Shown here in pieces: positions 61,301 to 64,000 of a stretch of DNA of 64,000 nt. This DNA comes from Owenia fusiformis (Eukaryota; Annelida; Polychaeta; Sabellida; Oweniidae). The stretch's first letter is position 1, and every line of letters starts with the position of its first letter. The stretch spans positions 14,678,822-14,742,821 of the forward strand of contig CAIIXF020000008.1 in assembly GCA_903813345.2 (NCBI GenBank). The letters are read 5' to 3'. The position numbers and the translations under genes are program-made. A model generated the notes under the pieces. The model was given only the letters and a program-made list of their open reading frames with translations. It did not search any database and had not been told where the DNA came from.

Positions 61301-62456
61301 AATTTGACATTTTCAACCCACACTGTTTATAACCTCTATCTTTCTCATCATCTCTTTATTTGCATTTTCAGCAAAATCAACTAACCAACTACCAAAATCT
61401 TCATTTTTTCAATTAGGTATTTTATGATTGATTTTATGTTTTCTTCAGTTAACAATGGTTTCAGTAGTTTTTTTATTCAAAAATATACAGCTGTATACAG
61501 TATTATTATTCTTTTGTTTAAGTATTAATCACCTTGTGACTCATGTTTCCTCACCATTTCATGGTATTTGATTGATTGCACCAGAAATGGTGACATAGTA
61601 TTGTTATAGTCTCCAATTTTTTGTGGCCTGTATTTGGTGGTTGATATTCGTTGTCTGTAACAGCTTTCGAAGTCTGTAACAAATTACAGGTAGTGACATT
61701 TTACATGTTTATGCCTTGTTTTATCAATGTCATACATATATTTTCAGGAGACATTGGCTTCAAAATGTAGGAAGTCCAGACTCCATCATAGACAAATGCA
61801 TATTTACAAATGATAAAACTATCCCAATCCTTGAATTCAAAAGCTTCAAAGTGTTAGAAAACTCTCAGCTCTCTAGCGCGATTCCTTATAGTTATTACAA
61901 GTATTGATGTGCTTCAAAATTGGTGTGCTTTAGATACTGGTGTGCTTCAAACATAAGAGTGCTTCCTATTCTGCACACACATAGTGAACGAATGAAAAAC
62001 ATGATTGCTTTGTAGTCTATGACACTAGATTCTCGACTAACTACTACTAAAAAAACTATGATCACTACAAACTAATAATCACTGCACATAAAGTTATTTG
62101 GAATAAACAATATTTTATCAGGATCAAATAAACTGCCATTTTATGTCCAAAGTGCAATAGCTATTACAATATAATCATCAGTATCTTGCAACATGGAATC
62201 TGCAAGGCAGAATAAGGCTCAGAATATTAGAGTGCTAAAATAGCTCTTAAACTTAACATATGGATGTTGAATCATCATAACCATAATGGAATTTTACTCA
62301 CTCCACATTGTAACAGTTAGTGTATGTTTTCTACTTGACAGGAAGACTTGGCTTAAGACTAAAGGCAGCAAGAGATCACGAATTGACAAGTGTGAGTTCA
62401 CCAATGAGAAAGCCATTGATCAGCTAGGATTTACTTCATTTGATATTGTGAAATGA
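24611..62456 (+). CDS. ACYP: Acylphosphatase gene with giant intron and two alternative last exons
   Basis: Small cytosolic enzyme that hydrolyses acyl phosphates. Exons: 24611-24665, 27029-27155, then either 61748-61907 or 62342-62456. The two common exons encode [12 protein letters not shown], then VFFRKYT with the catalytic Arg and [11 protein letters not shown] with the catalytic Asn. Exon 2 ends after two bases of a codon, and both last exons begin with the one base that completes ATG. The distal choice gives 98 aa, the normal family length, ending FTSFDIVK. The proximal choice gives 113 aa with an added C-terminal tail. The intron after exon 2 is 34.6-35.2 kb and contains arrays of hairpin-ended repeats, a LINE, a nested Mab-21-like gene and a 5.4-kb foldback. 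Family identity is strong; use of either last exon is not proven. Confidence 0.85.
25003..25125. mobile_element. 123-bp mariner-type MITE inserted in the foldback arm
   Basis: Perfect 15-bp inverted ends GCTGACGTTTGGGAG and CTCCCAAACGTCAGC, flanked on both sides by TA. The opposite arm of the host foldback (25767-25777) keeps the empty site GAGTTAGAGTC in reverse complement, which confirms the insertion and its TA duplication. Confidence 0.85.
25312..25660 (+). repeat. GGGGTAATTCCGAACAC repeat units
   Basis: At least five copies of GGGGGTAATTCC(G/A)AACA, single or paired, occur within a longer duplicated segment. The segment also holds a TTAGATTGATGGTATAT-type stretch twice. All lies inside the 24948-25825 foldback. 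Confidence 0.65.
25987..26320 (+). repeat. Minisatellite with CATGACCGTGG core, period about 57 bp
   Basis: About five degenerate units begin CCTGTCATGACCGTGG and contain AAGCCTG(G/A)TAT.ACCGTCA followed by GCAAGG; a later unit is partly deleted. A reading frame stays open on both strands only because of the repeat. I do not call it a gene. Confidence 0.75.
26321..27028 (+). other. Remainder of acylphosphatase intron 1
   Basis: AT-rich sequence with no exon signal until the TTTTCTAG acceptor at 27021-27028. Near 26590-26635 words like GAGGTCACGGTCGCG and ACGGTCATGGCAGG echo the minisatellite vocabulary just upstream. Confidence 0.5.
27029..27155 (+). CDS. ACYP: Acylphosphatase exon 2 (catalytic core)
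   Basis: Starts after TTTTCTAG and completes a Gly codon split from exon 1. It encodes [34 protein letters not shown] and PRDKVILM (last base in the next exon). The catalytic Arg (FFRK) and Asn (WVKN) are both here, so any isoform made with either last exon keeps the active site. Donor GTAAGA at 27156. Confidence 0.88.
27156..27780 (+). other. Unique start of the giant acylphosphatase intron
   Basis: About 625 bp of AT-rich unique sequence between the exon 2 donor and the first hairpin-ended repeat element. No gene or repeat is recognised. Confidence 0.5.
28280..28325 (+). promoter_or_regulatory. Composite nuclear-receptor-type site DR4-DR5-DR1-DR6
   Basis: Five AGGTCA half-sites in a row with spacers CTGA (4), ACCAA (5), A (1) and AAAGTA (6). 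AGGTCA is the classic nuclear-receptor half-site. The same composite recurs at 29350-29396, 31570-31615, about 48340-48388 and about 48787-48834 (spacers vary slightly). Function is inference; the motif is directly visible. Confidence 0.55.
28605..28623 (-). promoter_or_regulatory. DR0 plus DR1 half-site triplet on the - strand
   Basis: TGACCTTGACCTTTGACCT is three AGGTCA half-sites on the - strand, spaced 0 and 1. The same triplet recurs in nearly every unit of families G (for example near 29675, 31890, 46442, 48218 and 48666). Confidence 0.5.
29163..30236 (+). mobile_element. Hairpin-ended element 2, family G (internally shortened)
   Basis: Same head as element 1, but with one AGGTCA-rich unit fewer: the text jumps from the first polyA-TTTGGTCAATTTGAA to the matching point one unit later. 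Downstream it matches element 1 nearly base for base. Confidence 0.7.
30237..31389 (+). mobile_element. Hairpin-ended element 3, family I
   Basis: The head ACTAGACATTT precedes stem AAATCGCC-ACGGG-GGCGATTT and the word GTAGAATGCCGTT. The body repeats ACCACAAGCATATTTAGAATC and AAGGTCAAAGGTCAAGGTC. An (AAT)n run at 31304-31331 leads to a 3' hairpin at 31356-31385 built from AGAATGCCG and CGGCATTCT, then CTAA. Confidence 0.7.
31356..31385 (+). other. Terminal hairpin, family I
   Basis: AGAATGCC pairs with GGCATTCT and GTTTC with GAAAC, leaving a small loop. It is preceded by GGCGAAAACTAT and followed by AATAA. The 5' arm repeats the head word of the same element (30276 onward). Confidence 0.8.
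31390..32451 (+). mobile_element. Hairpin-ended element 4, family G
   Basis: Nearly identical to element 2 from the ACTAGAGG head to the GAAGAATAAAGAATA tail, including the shared internal deletion. Elements 2 and 4 are therefore copies of the same shortened variant. Confidence 0.7.
32452..35290 (+). mobile_element. Hairpin-ended element 5, family S
   Basis: The head ACTAGATTTGTG precedes stem AAATTGAAC-AA-GTTCAATTT and the word AAGACTCCAGATTT. Next is a GAGTAA-rich simple repeat (32515-32740), then about five tandem units of 250-440 bp. Each unit holds GCCATAACTTCCGAACCGG, GGTTTGCAGATTCGGATT, TCATAACTCATACGTTAAAT and CACCATATCTCAAAAGTGGG. The tail is GAAAGAATAATAATA without a terminal hairpin. 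Confidence 0.7.
32515..32740 (+). repeat. (GCTGAGTAAGTA)n-type simple repeat
   Basis: Degenerate GAGTAAGTAGCT units occupy about 225 bp near the head of element 5. A shorter GCTGAGTCATCC version is found at the same place in elements 6 and 7. Confidence 0.8.
35889..35894 (+). repeat. Target-site duplication TACGTT, left copy
   Basis: TACGTT lies immediately before the LINE and is repeated at 41727-41732 immediately after it. In other S units the uninterrupted text is CATACGTTAAATTTGG, so removing the LINE and one TACGTT restores the normal unit. Confidence 0.85.
35897..37723 (+). CDS. LINE ORF1 protein: RNase H - PHD finger - coiled coil - SGNH esterase (5'-truncated)
   Basis: The frame is open from the insertion junction (first codons GAC GGA AAT CCG); no ATG lies at the start, so the native start was lost. 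Four domains in order. RNase HI remnant: [26 protein letters not shown] and [17 protein letters not shown] supply the Glu, Asp and His-loop regions, but the first strand with the first catalytic Asp is missing. PHD-like zinc finger (about 36338-36500): CTIC, CNCC, HYTC, CDLC. Coiled coil (about 36640-37000), Lys/Glu-rich. SGNH/GDSL-type esterase (about 37190-37700): LIIGSSLI block I Ser, VVSND and DRVHLSEQG with Asp and His. PHD plus esterase ORF1s are known in CR1-like LINEs; RNase H in ORF1 is unusual. Confidence 0.85.
   Translation, partial: DGNPLNKFGSLPDDTIPTNGKAELKACIEALRICKDENITHVQIFSDSEYVVNGISKWIPNWIKKGWKLSNNNPVKNQDLWKELNTLTKLKTKIKWTLVKGHAGIHGNEEADRLARKGCIANVVDKGITEEEQLDLVAADTCDTDSTVCTICEDSNSSNMLTCNCCKMNIHYTCSKLPAYQILQYIKKKNKKFICDLCTSDKDSDIEILLSQSDNQQEDLVQNIDDLISPIRSSQNQKQSIHLQTNVVEELKSIFVGRFDRLESELERLINESKRDNGAKQSYKEEKIKLEAVLFEKNSQIKLMKESLQNKDEEIKELKARMQAIESKNNDALMGLTETTKQMKSEIKNLQIKIDVKNEKLITNHLNDSIDLQTDVTMGTNASTNPISNESADTSKKEELTNAFVPRVSSRSTPRRGIRRNVENRNSNRQYRDSVLIIGSSLIKNLQPGKLSSRFDSYKYTAYTIEEASDVVLGIKEKCHPNESPSCIVFQVVSNDLKFLSVDACINRMNGLTTLTKELFPETKVLISLAPNRGDSEERNSKTEYINEYFWNRYNKSHDIRIIDNTNLSFSDGSIIPRFFSADRVHLSEQGERRLFNNIKYAITKCLY
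37941..41483 (+). CDS. LINE ORF2 protein: APE endonuclease and reverse transcriptase
   Basis: The first ATG (37941) gives 1180 aa, [15 protein letters not shown] onward. APE-type endonuclease comes first: [24 protein letters not shown] and LSDHCAISL carry the expected Asn, Glu, Asp and His. Reverse transcriptase follows at about 39490-40350: [32 protein letters not shown] and the catalytic [10 protein letters not shown] (YADD codons 40215-40226). A C-terminal CCHC-type zinc motif ([18 protein letters not shown]) lies near 41251-41310. No RNase H is recognisable in ORF2, which makes the RNase H of ORF1 notable. No stop or frameshift interrupts it; it is potentially functional. Confidence 0.92.
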   Translation: MLLSSLKLAHWNVEGLFDRKREMYKYCDENFVKFIHGFDIIGLTETHGDCDTAICVPGYKQLINNFREKSANATKNTGGVTFLISECVLDGVKEEPITHNDIAWLRLDKNFFGFENDLFLAVVYINPSNSSLSMGQVVDKFDILTEQIAKYSKCGNVLILGDLNSRFGIGNDFIVEDDEKYVPVYPEYNNDCDSNLLNRFNKDKIINTQGRQLLELCKSCQMRIVNGRKIGDLEGSLTCHKYNGSSTVDIALAQSEIMHNICTFKVHDFQGNLSDHCAISLLYNSEFSRICKHKTRKSKVYTQTPLPPRYIWSSEKSKDFHDQLKIEITNKRSLYDMDHNSNADDMLNNLTKCMHNAASNTLEKRFVRHKKGNKQKRCKKWYNLSCKQLHSEVRKLGKCLQNDPTNPYKRGMFFKVKKVYKKRCKQAKYQYKAELIEKLENASSTNPTEYWNLIDKLKEPGSRVTQDRVEINEWLEYYYKLLNTTDISNVEISSRIEEMRKEPFFSELDFEIKQSEIETAIKGLKNNKASGLDMISNEMVKSTKSLILPYLKIIFNTILNSGKYPASWGEGYITSIFKSGDPRKLSNYRGITINNVFGKIFSSVLDARLQVFINHNNIMNKAQIGFQKKARTVDHIFIIRTLHDKYVKHLKSPIYGIFIDFRKAFDSVWREGLMYKLLSVGIKGKFFEIVRKMYQDTKICIKNSISNKRTEFRKVNAGVKQGDPMSPTLFNLFLNDLPAVIGYNDAPILQSSKVNCLMYADDVLLLSLSRDGLQKSIDNLSKYCKDWHLSINLSKTKIMKFIGNGRKCTENFYFDGDEIETVKSYKYLGLTISSSGTFSKSKNYLYDRGLKAIYKIKRSLGDTSLKPSIGIKIFEQLVVPIILYGSEIWGMSNYFSTKDLNEWFTNGRRFPSEKLLLSFCKYILKVNKKSTNLAIYGELGKYPLYINIFKQATNFYNHMLNTPYILLSEALTTSNDLSKINKSSWMLNFKSVMDKLEVVSFSGNTPSNINNTLDVKEYTIDASEVVCKSKISFEDYWRNQLNSDQCRKLNTYKIFKSNFRFEPYLDSISNGHLRRSLTKFRISNHKLKIETGRYERPKLKIDERICEVCNLIENEKHIMRSCKKYSIYRKKMLDKLVSHGNPIKHLFNMEDDSLFFQYCMSCENKEIEIVAEFIHKCNIT
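41727..41732 (+). repeat. Target-site duplication TACGTT, right copy
   Basis: Partner of the repeat at 35889-35894; the S-family unit continues with AAATTTGGAGAAACT. Confidence 0.85.
43061..43141 (+). other. Two consecutive family-S terminal hairpins
   Basis: AGACTCCAGATT..AATCTGGAGTCT (43061-43087) and AGACTCCAGAT..ATCTGGAGTCT (43116-43141). Each follows an A-rich leader ending CAATAG or GCAATAG, and each is followed by CTAATAATAA. A third copy lies at 44594-44619. Confidence 0.8.
43262..43442 (+). repeat. (GGATA/GGAAGGATA)n purine-rich simple repeat
   Basis: About 180 bp of purine-rich tandem GGATAGGAAGGA words in element 7. Confidence 0.8.
44644..44719 (+). other. Two family-G terminal hairpins in series
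   Basis: AGGAGGCCCCC..GGGGGGCCTCCT (44644-44670) and AGGAGGCCCCCC..GGGGCCTCCT (44695-44719), separated by AATAATAATATCTATAAAAT. They are GC-rich islands in AT-rich sequence. A similar series lies at 49268-49406. Confidence 0.8.
44724..47379 (+). mobile_element. Hairpin-ended element 8, family G
   Basis: The head ACTAGACTTTTT with stem AAGATTGC-AA-GCAATCT and the word CGGAGGCCC is followed by divergent AGGTCA-rich units (more diverged than those of elements 1, 2 and 4). Its end is duplicated: 46645-46993 is repeated at 47032-47380. Confidence 0.7.
46645..47380 (+). repeat. 349-bp direct duplication within element 8
   Basis: Segment 46645-46993 recurs, apparently without change, at 47032-47380 (offset 387). 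The 38-bp link is the leader that elsewhere (49292-49335) precedes a G hairpin. Here the second copy begins exactly where the hairpin should start. Confidence 0.8.
47380..49410 (+). mobile_element. Hairpin-ended element 9, family G, last of the cluster
   Basis: The head ACTAGATGTATAAG carries stem 1 twice (ATTGCAAGCAAT near 47393 and again near 47415), then ACGGAGGCCCCGTAGGC. Three AGGTCA-rich units follow, then the closing GACGTCAATTATCTC unit. The tail holds three G hairpins in series (49268-49292, 49335-49360, 49382-49406), after which unique sequence resumes at AAGAATGGTAACC. Confidence 0.7.
49268..49406 (+). other. Three family-G terminal hairpins closing the cluster
   Basis: Each has an AGGAGGCCC arm, a short loop (CCTGTCGG or TTTCAGG) and a CCTCCT arm, with leaders ATATCTATAAAATCTAT or AGAAAAGCTACAAAAGCTAT and CTAATAA after each. 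The leader is conserved between hairpins although stem lengths differ. Confidence 0.8.
49411..49940 (+). other. Unique intronic sequence between the repeat cluster and the next MITE
   Basis: No gene or repeat is recognised in these 530 bp; short frames on the - strand have no motif. Confidence 0.45.
49951..50575. mobile_element. MITE with inverted ends of about 60 bp, upstream of the Mab-21-like gene
   Basis: GGTATCCAAACTGTGCGCAT at the left corresponds to ATGCACGCAGTTTGGATACC at the right. The inversion continues through ACTATGCA..GCA and TGACAAACTG(C/T)GCGCATAT. CCACGG/CCGTGG flanks suggest the true ends are up to 9 bp further out. No ORF. It ends about 300 bp before the nested gene, so it could contribute promoter sequence. 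Confidence 0.75.
50809..50892 (+). other. Probable 5' UTR exon part of the Mab-21-like gene
   Basis: CATTTGTATTTCAG ends at 50808 and looks like a splice acceptor 84 bp before the ATG at 50893, so an upstream non-coding first exon is likely. AACAAAATGG is an acceptable start context. Confidence 0.5.
50893..55037 (+). CDS. Mab-21/cGAS-like nucleotidyltransferase-fold protein with heptad tail; reading-frame break
   Basis: Member of the Mab-21/cGAS-like receptor superfamily, expanded in invertebrates; active members sense nucleic acid and make cyclic nucleotide signals. Frame 1 (50893-51828, 311 codons) holds GSLAEGT (residues 54-60), RFDVDIM with Asp83/Asp85 and VRIDMPIP with Asp136, a plausible catalytic triad. 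It also holds a Cys cluster (C208, C210, C223, C226, C231) and RGPAVNEV. Frame 2 (51788-54722) continues with the C-terminal lobe: [19 protein letters not shown] and [15 protein letters not shown], all typical of the family. The two frames overlap by 41 bp at +1. After the globular part come two related modules of about 76 aa and a long IPEEHER-type heptad tail. A donor at 54723 joins 54982-55037, adding 17 residues before TAG. Nested in the acylphosphatase giant intron, same strand. Enzyme activity is unproven. Confidence 0.8.
51788..51828 (+). other. Frame break in the Mab-21-like gene
   Basis: The upstream frame reads [15 protein letters not shown] then stop at 51826. The downstream frame is already open from 51788 and keeps family similarity. 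The window holds runs GAAAAAATT and CCAAAACC where a one-base indel could have occurred. No usable intron fits. It could be an assembly error, a real pseudogene lesion or, less likely, programmed frameshifting. Confidence 0.8.
52905..53858 (+). repeat. Duplicated module of about 76 residues in the Mab-21-like protein
   Basis: Copy 1 (about 52905-53135) and copy 2 (about 53629-53858) share [17 protein letters not shown] and QQLQLWY.IMFE.IKEHK. Each is followed by acidic IPEGHE/IPEED repeats. The module is predicted helical and I do not recognise it from another family. Confidence 0.75.
53845..54600 (+). repeat. 21-bp (heptad) repeat array encoding I-(P/S)-E-x-x-E-R/K
   Basis: About 750 bp of tandem units such as GAAAGAATCCCTGAAGAACA encode [14 protein letters not shown] and EKISEEY heptads, with some 5- and 6-residue units. 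Higher-order repeats of 60-120 bp are visible, for example [13 protein letters not shown] recurring five times near 54270-54490. The array also leaves other frames open on both strands; those are artefacts of the repeat. Confidence 0.85.
54982..55037 (+). CDS. Terminal coding exon of the Mab-21-like gene
   Basis: TTTTTATTTGTAG precedes 54982. Joined to the donor at 54722/54723 it completes a Glu codon and encodes [17 protein letters not shown], then TAG at 55035-55037. Without splicing the frame would stop at 54733 after a few residues, so both ends are possible. Confidence 0.6.
55038..55805 (+). other. 3' flank of the Mab-21-like gene
   Basis: AT-rich sequence expected to hold the 3' UTR; no further exon is recognised before the foldback element begins at 55806. 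Confidence 0.45.
56300..57180 (+). repeat. About 184-bp tandem repeats, left arm of the foldback
   Basis: Four to five units share CGAATTCCAGGTATAGCCAT, GGCTGACCCCTATAG, TCTAGATCCATCCCTCTATG and TTTAAGGAAGTTAAAGG. The same units occur inverted at about 60000-60735 in the right arm. Confidence 0.85.
57740..58740 (+). repeat. Central tandem repeats with AAAATGGCCGCCATTTT motifs
   Basis: Five units of about 140-170 bp contain AACTCGAAAAGTAGTGGAGC, GATTTTGTTCATATTTGGTA, GCATGGCACACTGTCTAATG and ACACTTTTGGTAGAAGGCGG. They end in near-palindromic AAAATGGCCGCCATTTT stretches and fill the loop of the giant foldback. Confidence 0.85.
60000..60735 (-). repeat. About 184-bp tandem repeats, right (inverted) arm
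   Basis: Inverted counterparts of the units at 56300-57180, with CTATAGGGGTCAGCCATGGC, GAGGGATGGATCTAGAAAC and CCTTTAACTTCCTTAAAACC. Units nearer the centre are more diverged. Confidence 0.85.
61255..61570 (+). other. Intronic sequence between foldback and dispersed repeat
   Basis: T-rich sequence without recognised features; part of the giant acylphosphatase intron. Confidence 0.45.
61571..61707 (+). repeat. Short dispersed repeat, copy C
   Basis: GGTGACATAGTATTGTTATAG, TCTCCAATTTTTTGTGGC and TCTGTAACAAATTACAGGTA match copies A and B in the FERM gene. It ends 40 bp before the proximal alternative acylphosphatase exon, just as copy A lies just before a FERM exon. Confidence 0.55.
61748..61907 (+). 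CDS. ACYP: Acylphosphatase alternative last exon X (proximal)
   Basis: After ATATATTTTCAG the first base completes Met, then [34 protein letters not shown] and a 17-residue extension ending YSYYKY before TGA. VGSP, IDK, F.N.KTI and LE..SF are acylphosphatase C-terminal landmarks and are closest in style to the ACYP2-type end. AATAAA at 62103-62108 could end this transcript. Confidence 0.75.
61908..62341 (+). other. Spacer between the two alternative last exons
   Basis: 3' UTR of the proximal isoform or intron for the distal one; contains AATAAA at 62103-62108 and the TTCTACTTGACAG acceptor ending at 62341. Confidence 0.55.
62342..62456 (+). CDS. ACYP: Acylphosphatase alternative last exon Y (distal, canonical length)
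   Basis: Starts in the same phase as exon X, completing Met, and encodes [36 protein letters not shown], stop TGA at 62454-62456. The total protein is 98 aa, matching the family's normal length, and the FDIVK end matches ACYP1-type proteins. About half of the aligned residues equal those of exon X. Confidence 0.8.
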
Positions 62457-63138
62457 GGATTTTATAGTTGAAAGGATCGATAAGGTGCCTTATTGTTACA
62501 AACGTAGCCCACCGTGAATTCAGGTCATGGGAATGTGCAATGAGTGTTCAAAAACATGTGAAGTTGTTGATTAATATTACATCTTGGAAATTGTGAAGTC
62601 CAAGAAACATGAACAGCTCATGTAGAAAGAGTGTGAAATTCATAGGTCATACGCATACTCAAGGATTTGCGTAAGCCTGTAAGCCATGGAGACATGGGAA
62701 AGTTATAAAATATAGACATATAAATATGGACATATGTAAAATCTATGTGAAAGTCATGAATACATAGCGAGTTATGAATACATTTGAGTGTTAAGATTGA
62801 GTGAAAATATGGTCACATATAAACCATAACGAAACATCATTCCTGCCAACCAGTGACTGTCTCCTATTAGAGTTTTCATATATTTTTGCATGTGATTTTG
62901 ATTTTGAATGATCTTTGAAAAAAATTCTCAGATTCGGAATAGGTCCCATTTGAACTATATAAAATCTTTGTATCTCACTGGCAGACTAGTGATATTTCTG
63001 GACAAGTTCAATACTAAATCACTATCATTATCCAATCATATTTTACCAAGTAAATATTGTATGAATGAATGAAGTTTCTCATAATATTGGAAAACATTTT
63101 GGTGTGCTCTATATAAAAATAATGAAAGTAGTGTAATA
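62457..63138 (+). other. 3' UTR and downstream flank of acylphosphatase
   Basis: No further coding sequence is seen. Poly-A signals AATAAA occur later, at 63216-63221. Confidence 0.45.
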
Positions 63139-63209
63139 TACAGGATGTCCATGAAGTCTCTACACTTAACACAGACATTTGAAATTGTAGACTTTATGGA
63201 CACCCTATA
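63139..63209. mobile_element. Very short mariner-like MITE
   Basis: CAGGATGTCCATGAAGTCTC at the left and AGACTTTATGGACACCCTAT at the right are imperfect inverted repeats, with TA at both edges. Ends of the CAGGGTGTCC type are common in mariner-like elements. Confidence 0.65.
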
Positions 63210-63431
63210 CAATATAATAAAAATATAATAAAAAAAGGCATTTTCCTTTTCTGTGCAGCAGTTATTTTGTACTTTTTGGTAAATTACGTGAAGTACAATA
63301 GTACTTTTATATTAAGGTATACACTGCTGTCTGATAGATTGTATTCATCATTTTGTGATTAATCTTGTTGAATTCAGAATTAAAGCAAACATGCAATTTT
63401 AGATGTAATATAATTACATGTGTACATGCAC

Positions 63432-63537
63432 TGAATATCAGATGATTTTGAGTGATATCATTTTTATCAACAAGTTGTTGGTATTTGAAATTGAAAAGGC
63501 AATAAAATGATATCACTAGAAATGATCTGATATTGAG
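63432..63537. repeat. Near-perfect palindrome/foldback rich in ATATCA
   Basis: AATATCAGATGATTTTGAGT, GATATCATTTTTA at the left is mirrored by AAAATGATATCACTAGAAAT, GATCTGATATT at the right, about 33 bp per arm. AATATCA words continue to about 63690. Confidence 0.7.
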
Positions 63538-63884
63538 TTCAATACCATGATTATAATCAAAAATTCAAATTCATTTATCATATGTATTTGTGCCTGATAA
63601 ATGATATTAGCCGCATATGAAGCTGATAAACAATTTTCTGAAAAATATCACACCAATCTCCATAATATCATAAAAAATATCACTGGGTGTTATTGTAAAG
63701 ATAGCTCAATAATCTTTGAATAAATGTATTTTATATGATTTGTTTTGAAAGCACAAATTTATTTAAGCATATTCAGTCAGCTGAATACTGTTATGAACCA
63801 AATATGTTATTTAACAATGGGCCTTCATGGTACATGAACTATATGGTTGTGTTGAAAGATGTTTTAAATGTGTATTTAATACAG

Positions 63885-64000
63885 CTAACATTGTAGTAAA
63901 TGAACCTTGTGCAAGCCCAGTGCAACTGCCATCCTCAAAATTCAAGGGTCCAGATAGAACTAAGTGGAACCCCTGCATTTGGAGAATGGACCAACAAAGG
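63885..64000 (+). CDS. Possible exon of an unidentified gene, cut by the window edge
   Basis: TATTTAATACAG precedes 63885, and one frame stays open to the end of the window: NIVVNEPCASPVQLPSSKFK, then GPDRTKWNPCIWRMDQQR. Composition looks coding and GC content rises, but I recognise no family. The phase (two bases first) would also accept the donor at 54722 of the Mab-21-like gene, so it could be a distant exon of that gene or of a downstream one. Confidence 0.35.

Overview
This window is a piece of an animal nuclear genome. It has GT-AG introns, metazoan gene families, AT-rich non-coding DNA and many transposons. The best fit is a marine lophotrochozoan, perhaps a bivalve mollusc, because it combines an Expanded/FRMD6 orthologue with a PPxY motif, a Mab-21/cGAS-like nucleotidyltransferase and many MITE and foldback elements. 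The species cannot be fixed from the sequence alone. I saw no rRNA, tRNA or CRISPR array.

Layout. (1) 828-11572, + strand: ten exons of a FERM-domain gene of the FRMD1/FRMD6/Expanded family (Hippo pathway), missing only its N-terminal exons. (2) 17250-24293, - strand: a complete eight-exon SLC3-family amino-acid-transporter heavy chain of the 4F2hc/SLC3A2 type, about 650 aa, tail-to-tail with gene 1. (3) 24611-62456, + strand: an acylphosphatase gene whose start codon lies 317 bp from that of gene 2 (divergent promoter). Exons 1 and 2 lie at 24611-24665 and 27029-27155. A giant intron of about 35 kb follows, then two homologous terminal exons in the same phase (61748-61907 and 62342-62456), which would give two different C-termini. 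(4) Nested in that giant intron, same strand: a Mab-21/cGAS-like gene (50893-55037) with a reading-frame break and a long Glu-rich heptad tail. (5) 63885-64000: possible exon of an unidentified gene.

The giant intron is mostly mobile DNA. From 27781 to about 49410 lie nine head-to-tail copies of hairpin-ended repeat elements in at least three sequence families. The families share one architecture (ACTAGA head, stem 1, a family word, AGGTCA-rich or 'AACTTCCGAACCGG'-type body, AAT-rich tail, terminal hairpin built from the same family word, CTAA end) but have quite different stem sequences. One copy was split by a 5'-truncated, recently inserted non-LTR retrotransposon (35895-41726, 6-bp target duplication TACGTT). 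Its ORF1 carries an unusual series: RNase H, PHD finger, coiled coil, SGNH esterase. A 5.45-kb foldback element (55806-61254, flanked by TA) lies just upstream of the first alternative acylphosphatase exon.

The strongest candidates for something undescribed are the hairpin-ended element families with matching head word and tail hairpin, the dense nuclear-receptor-type direct repeats (DR0, DR1, DR4, DR5, DR6) they carry, the RNase H in a LINE ORF1, and the acylphosphatase locus with duplicated last exons around a nested innate-immunity-type gene. All gene models are read from codon and splice logic by eye; no search or RNA evidence was available.
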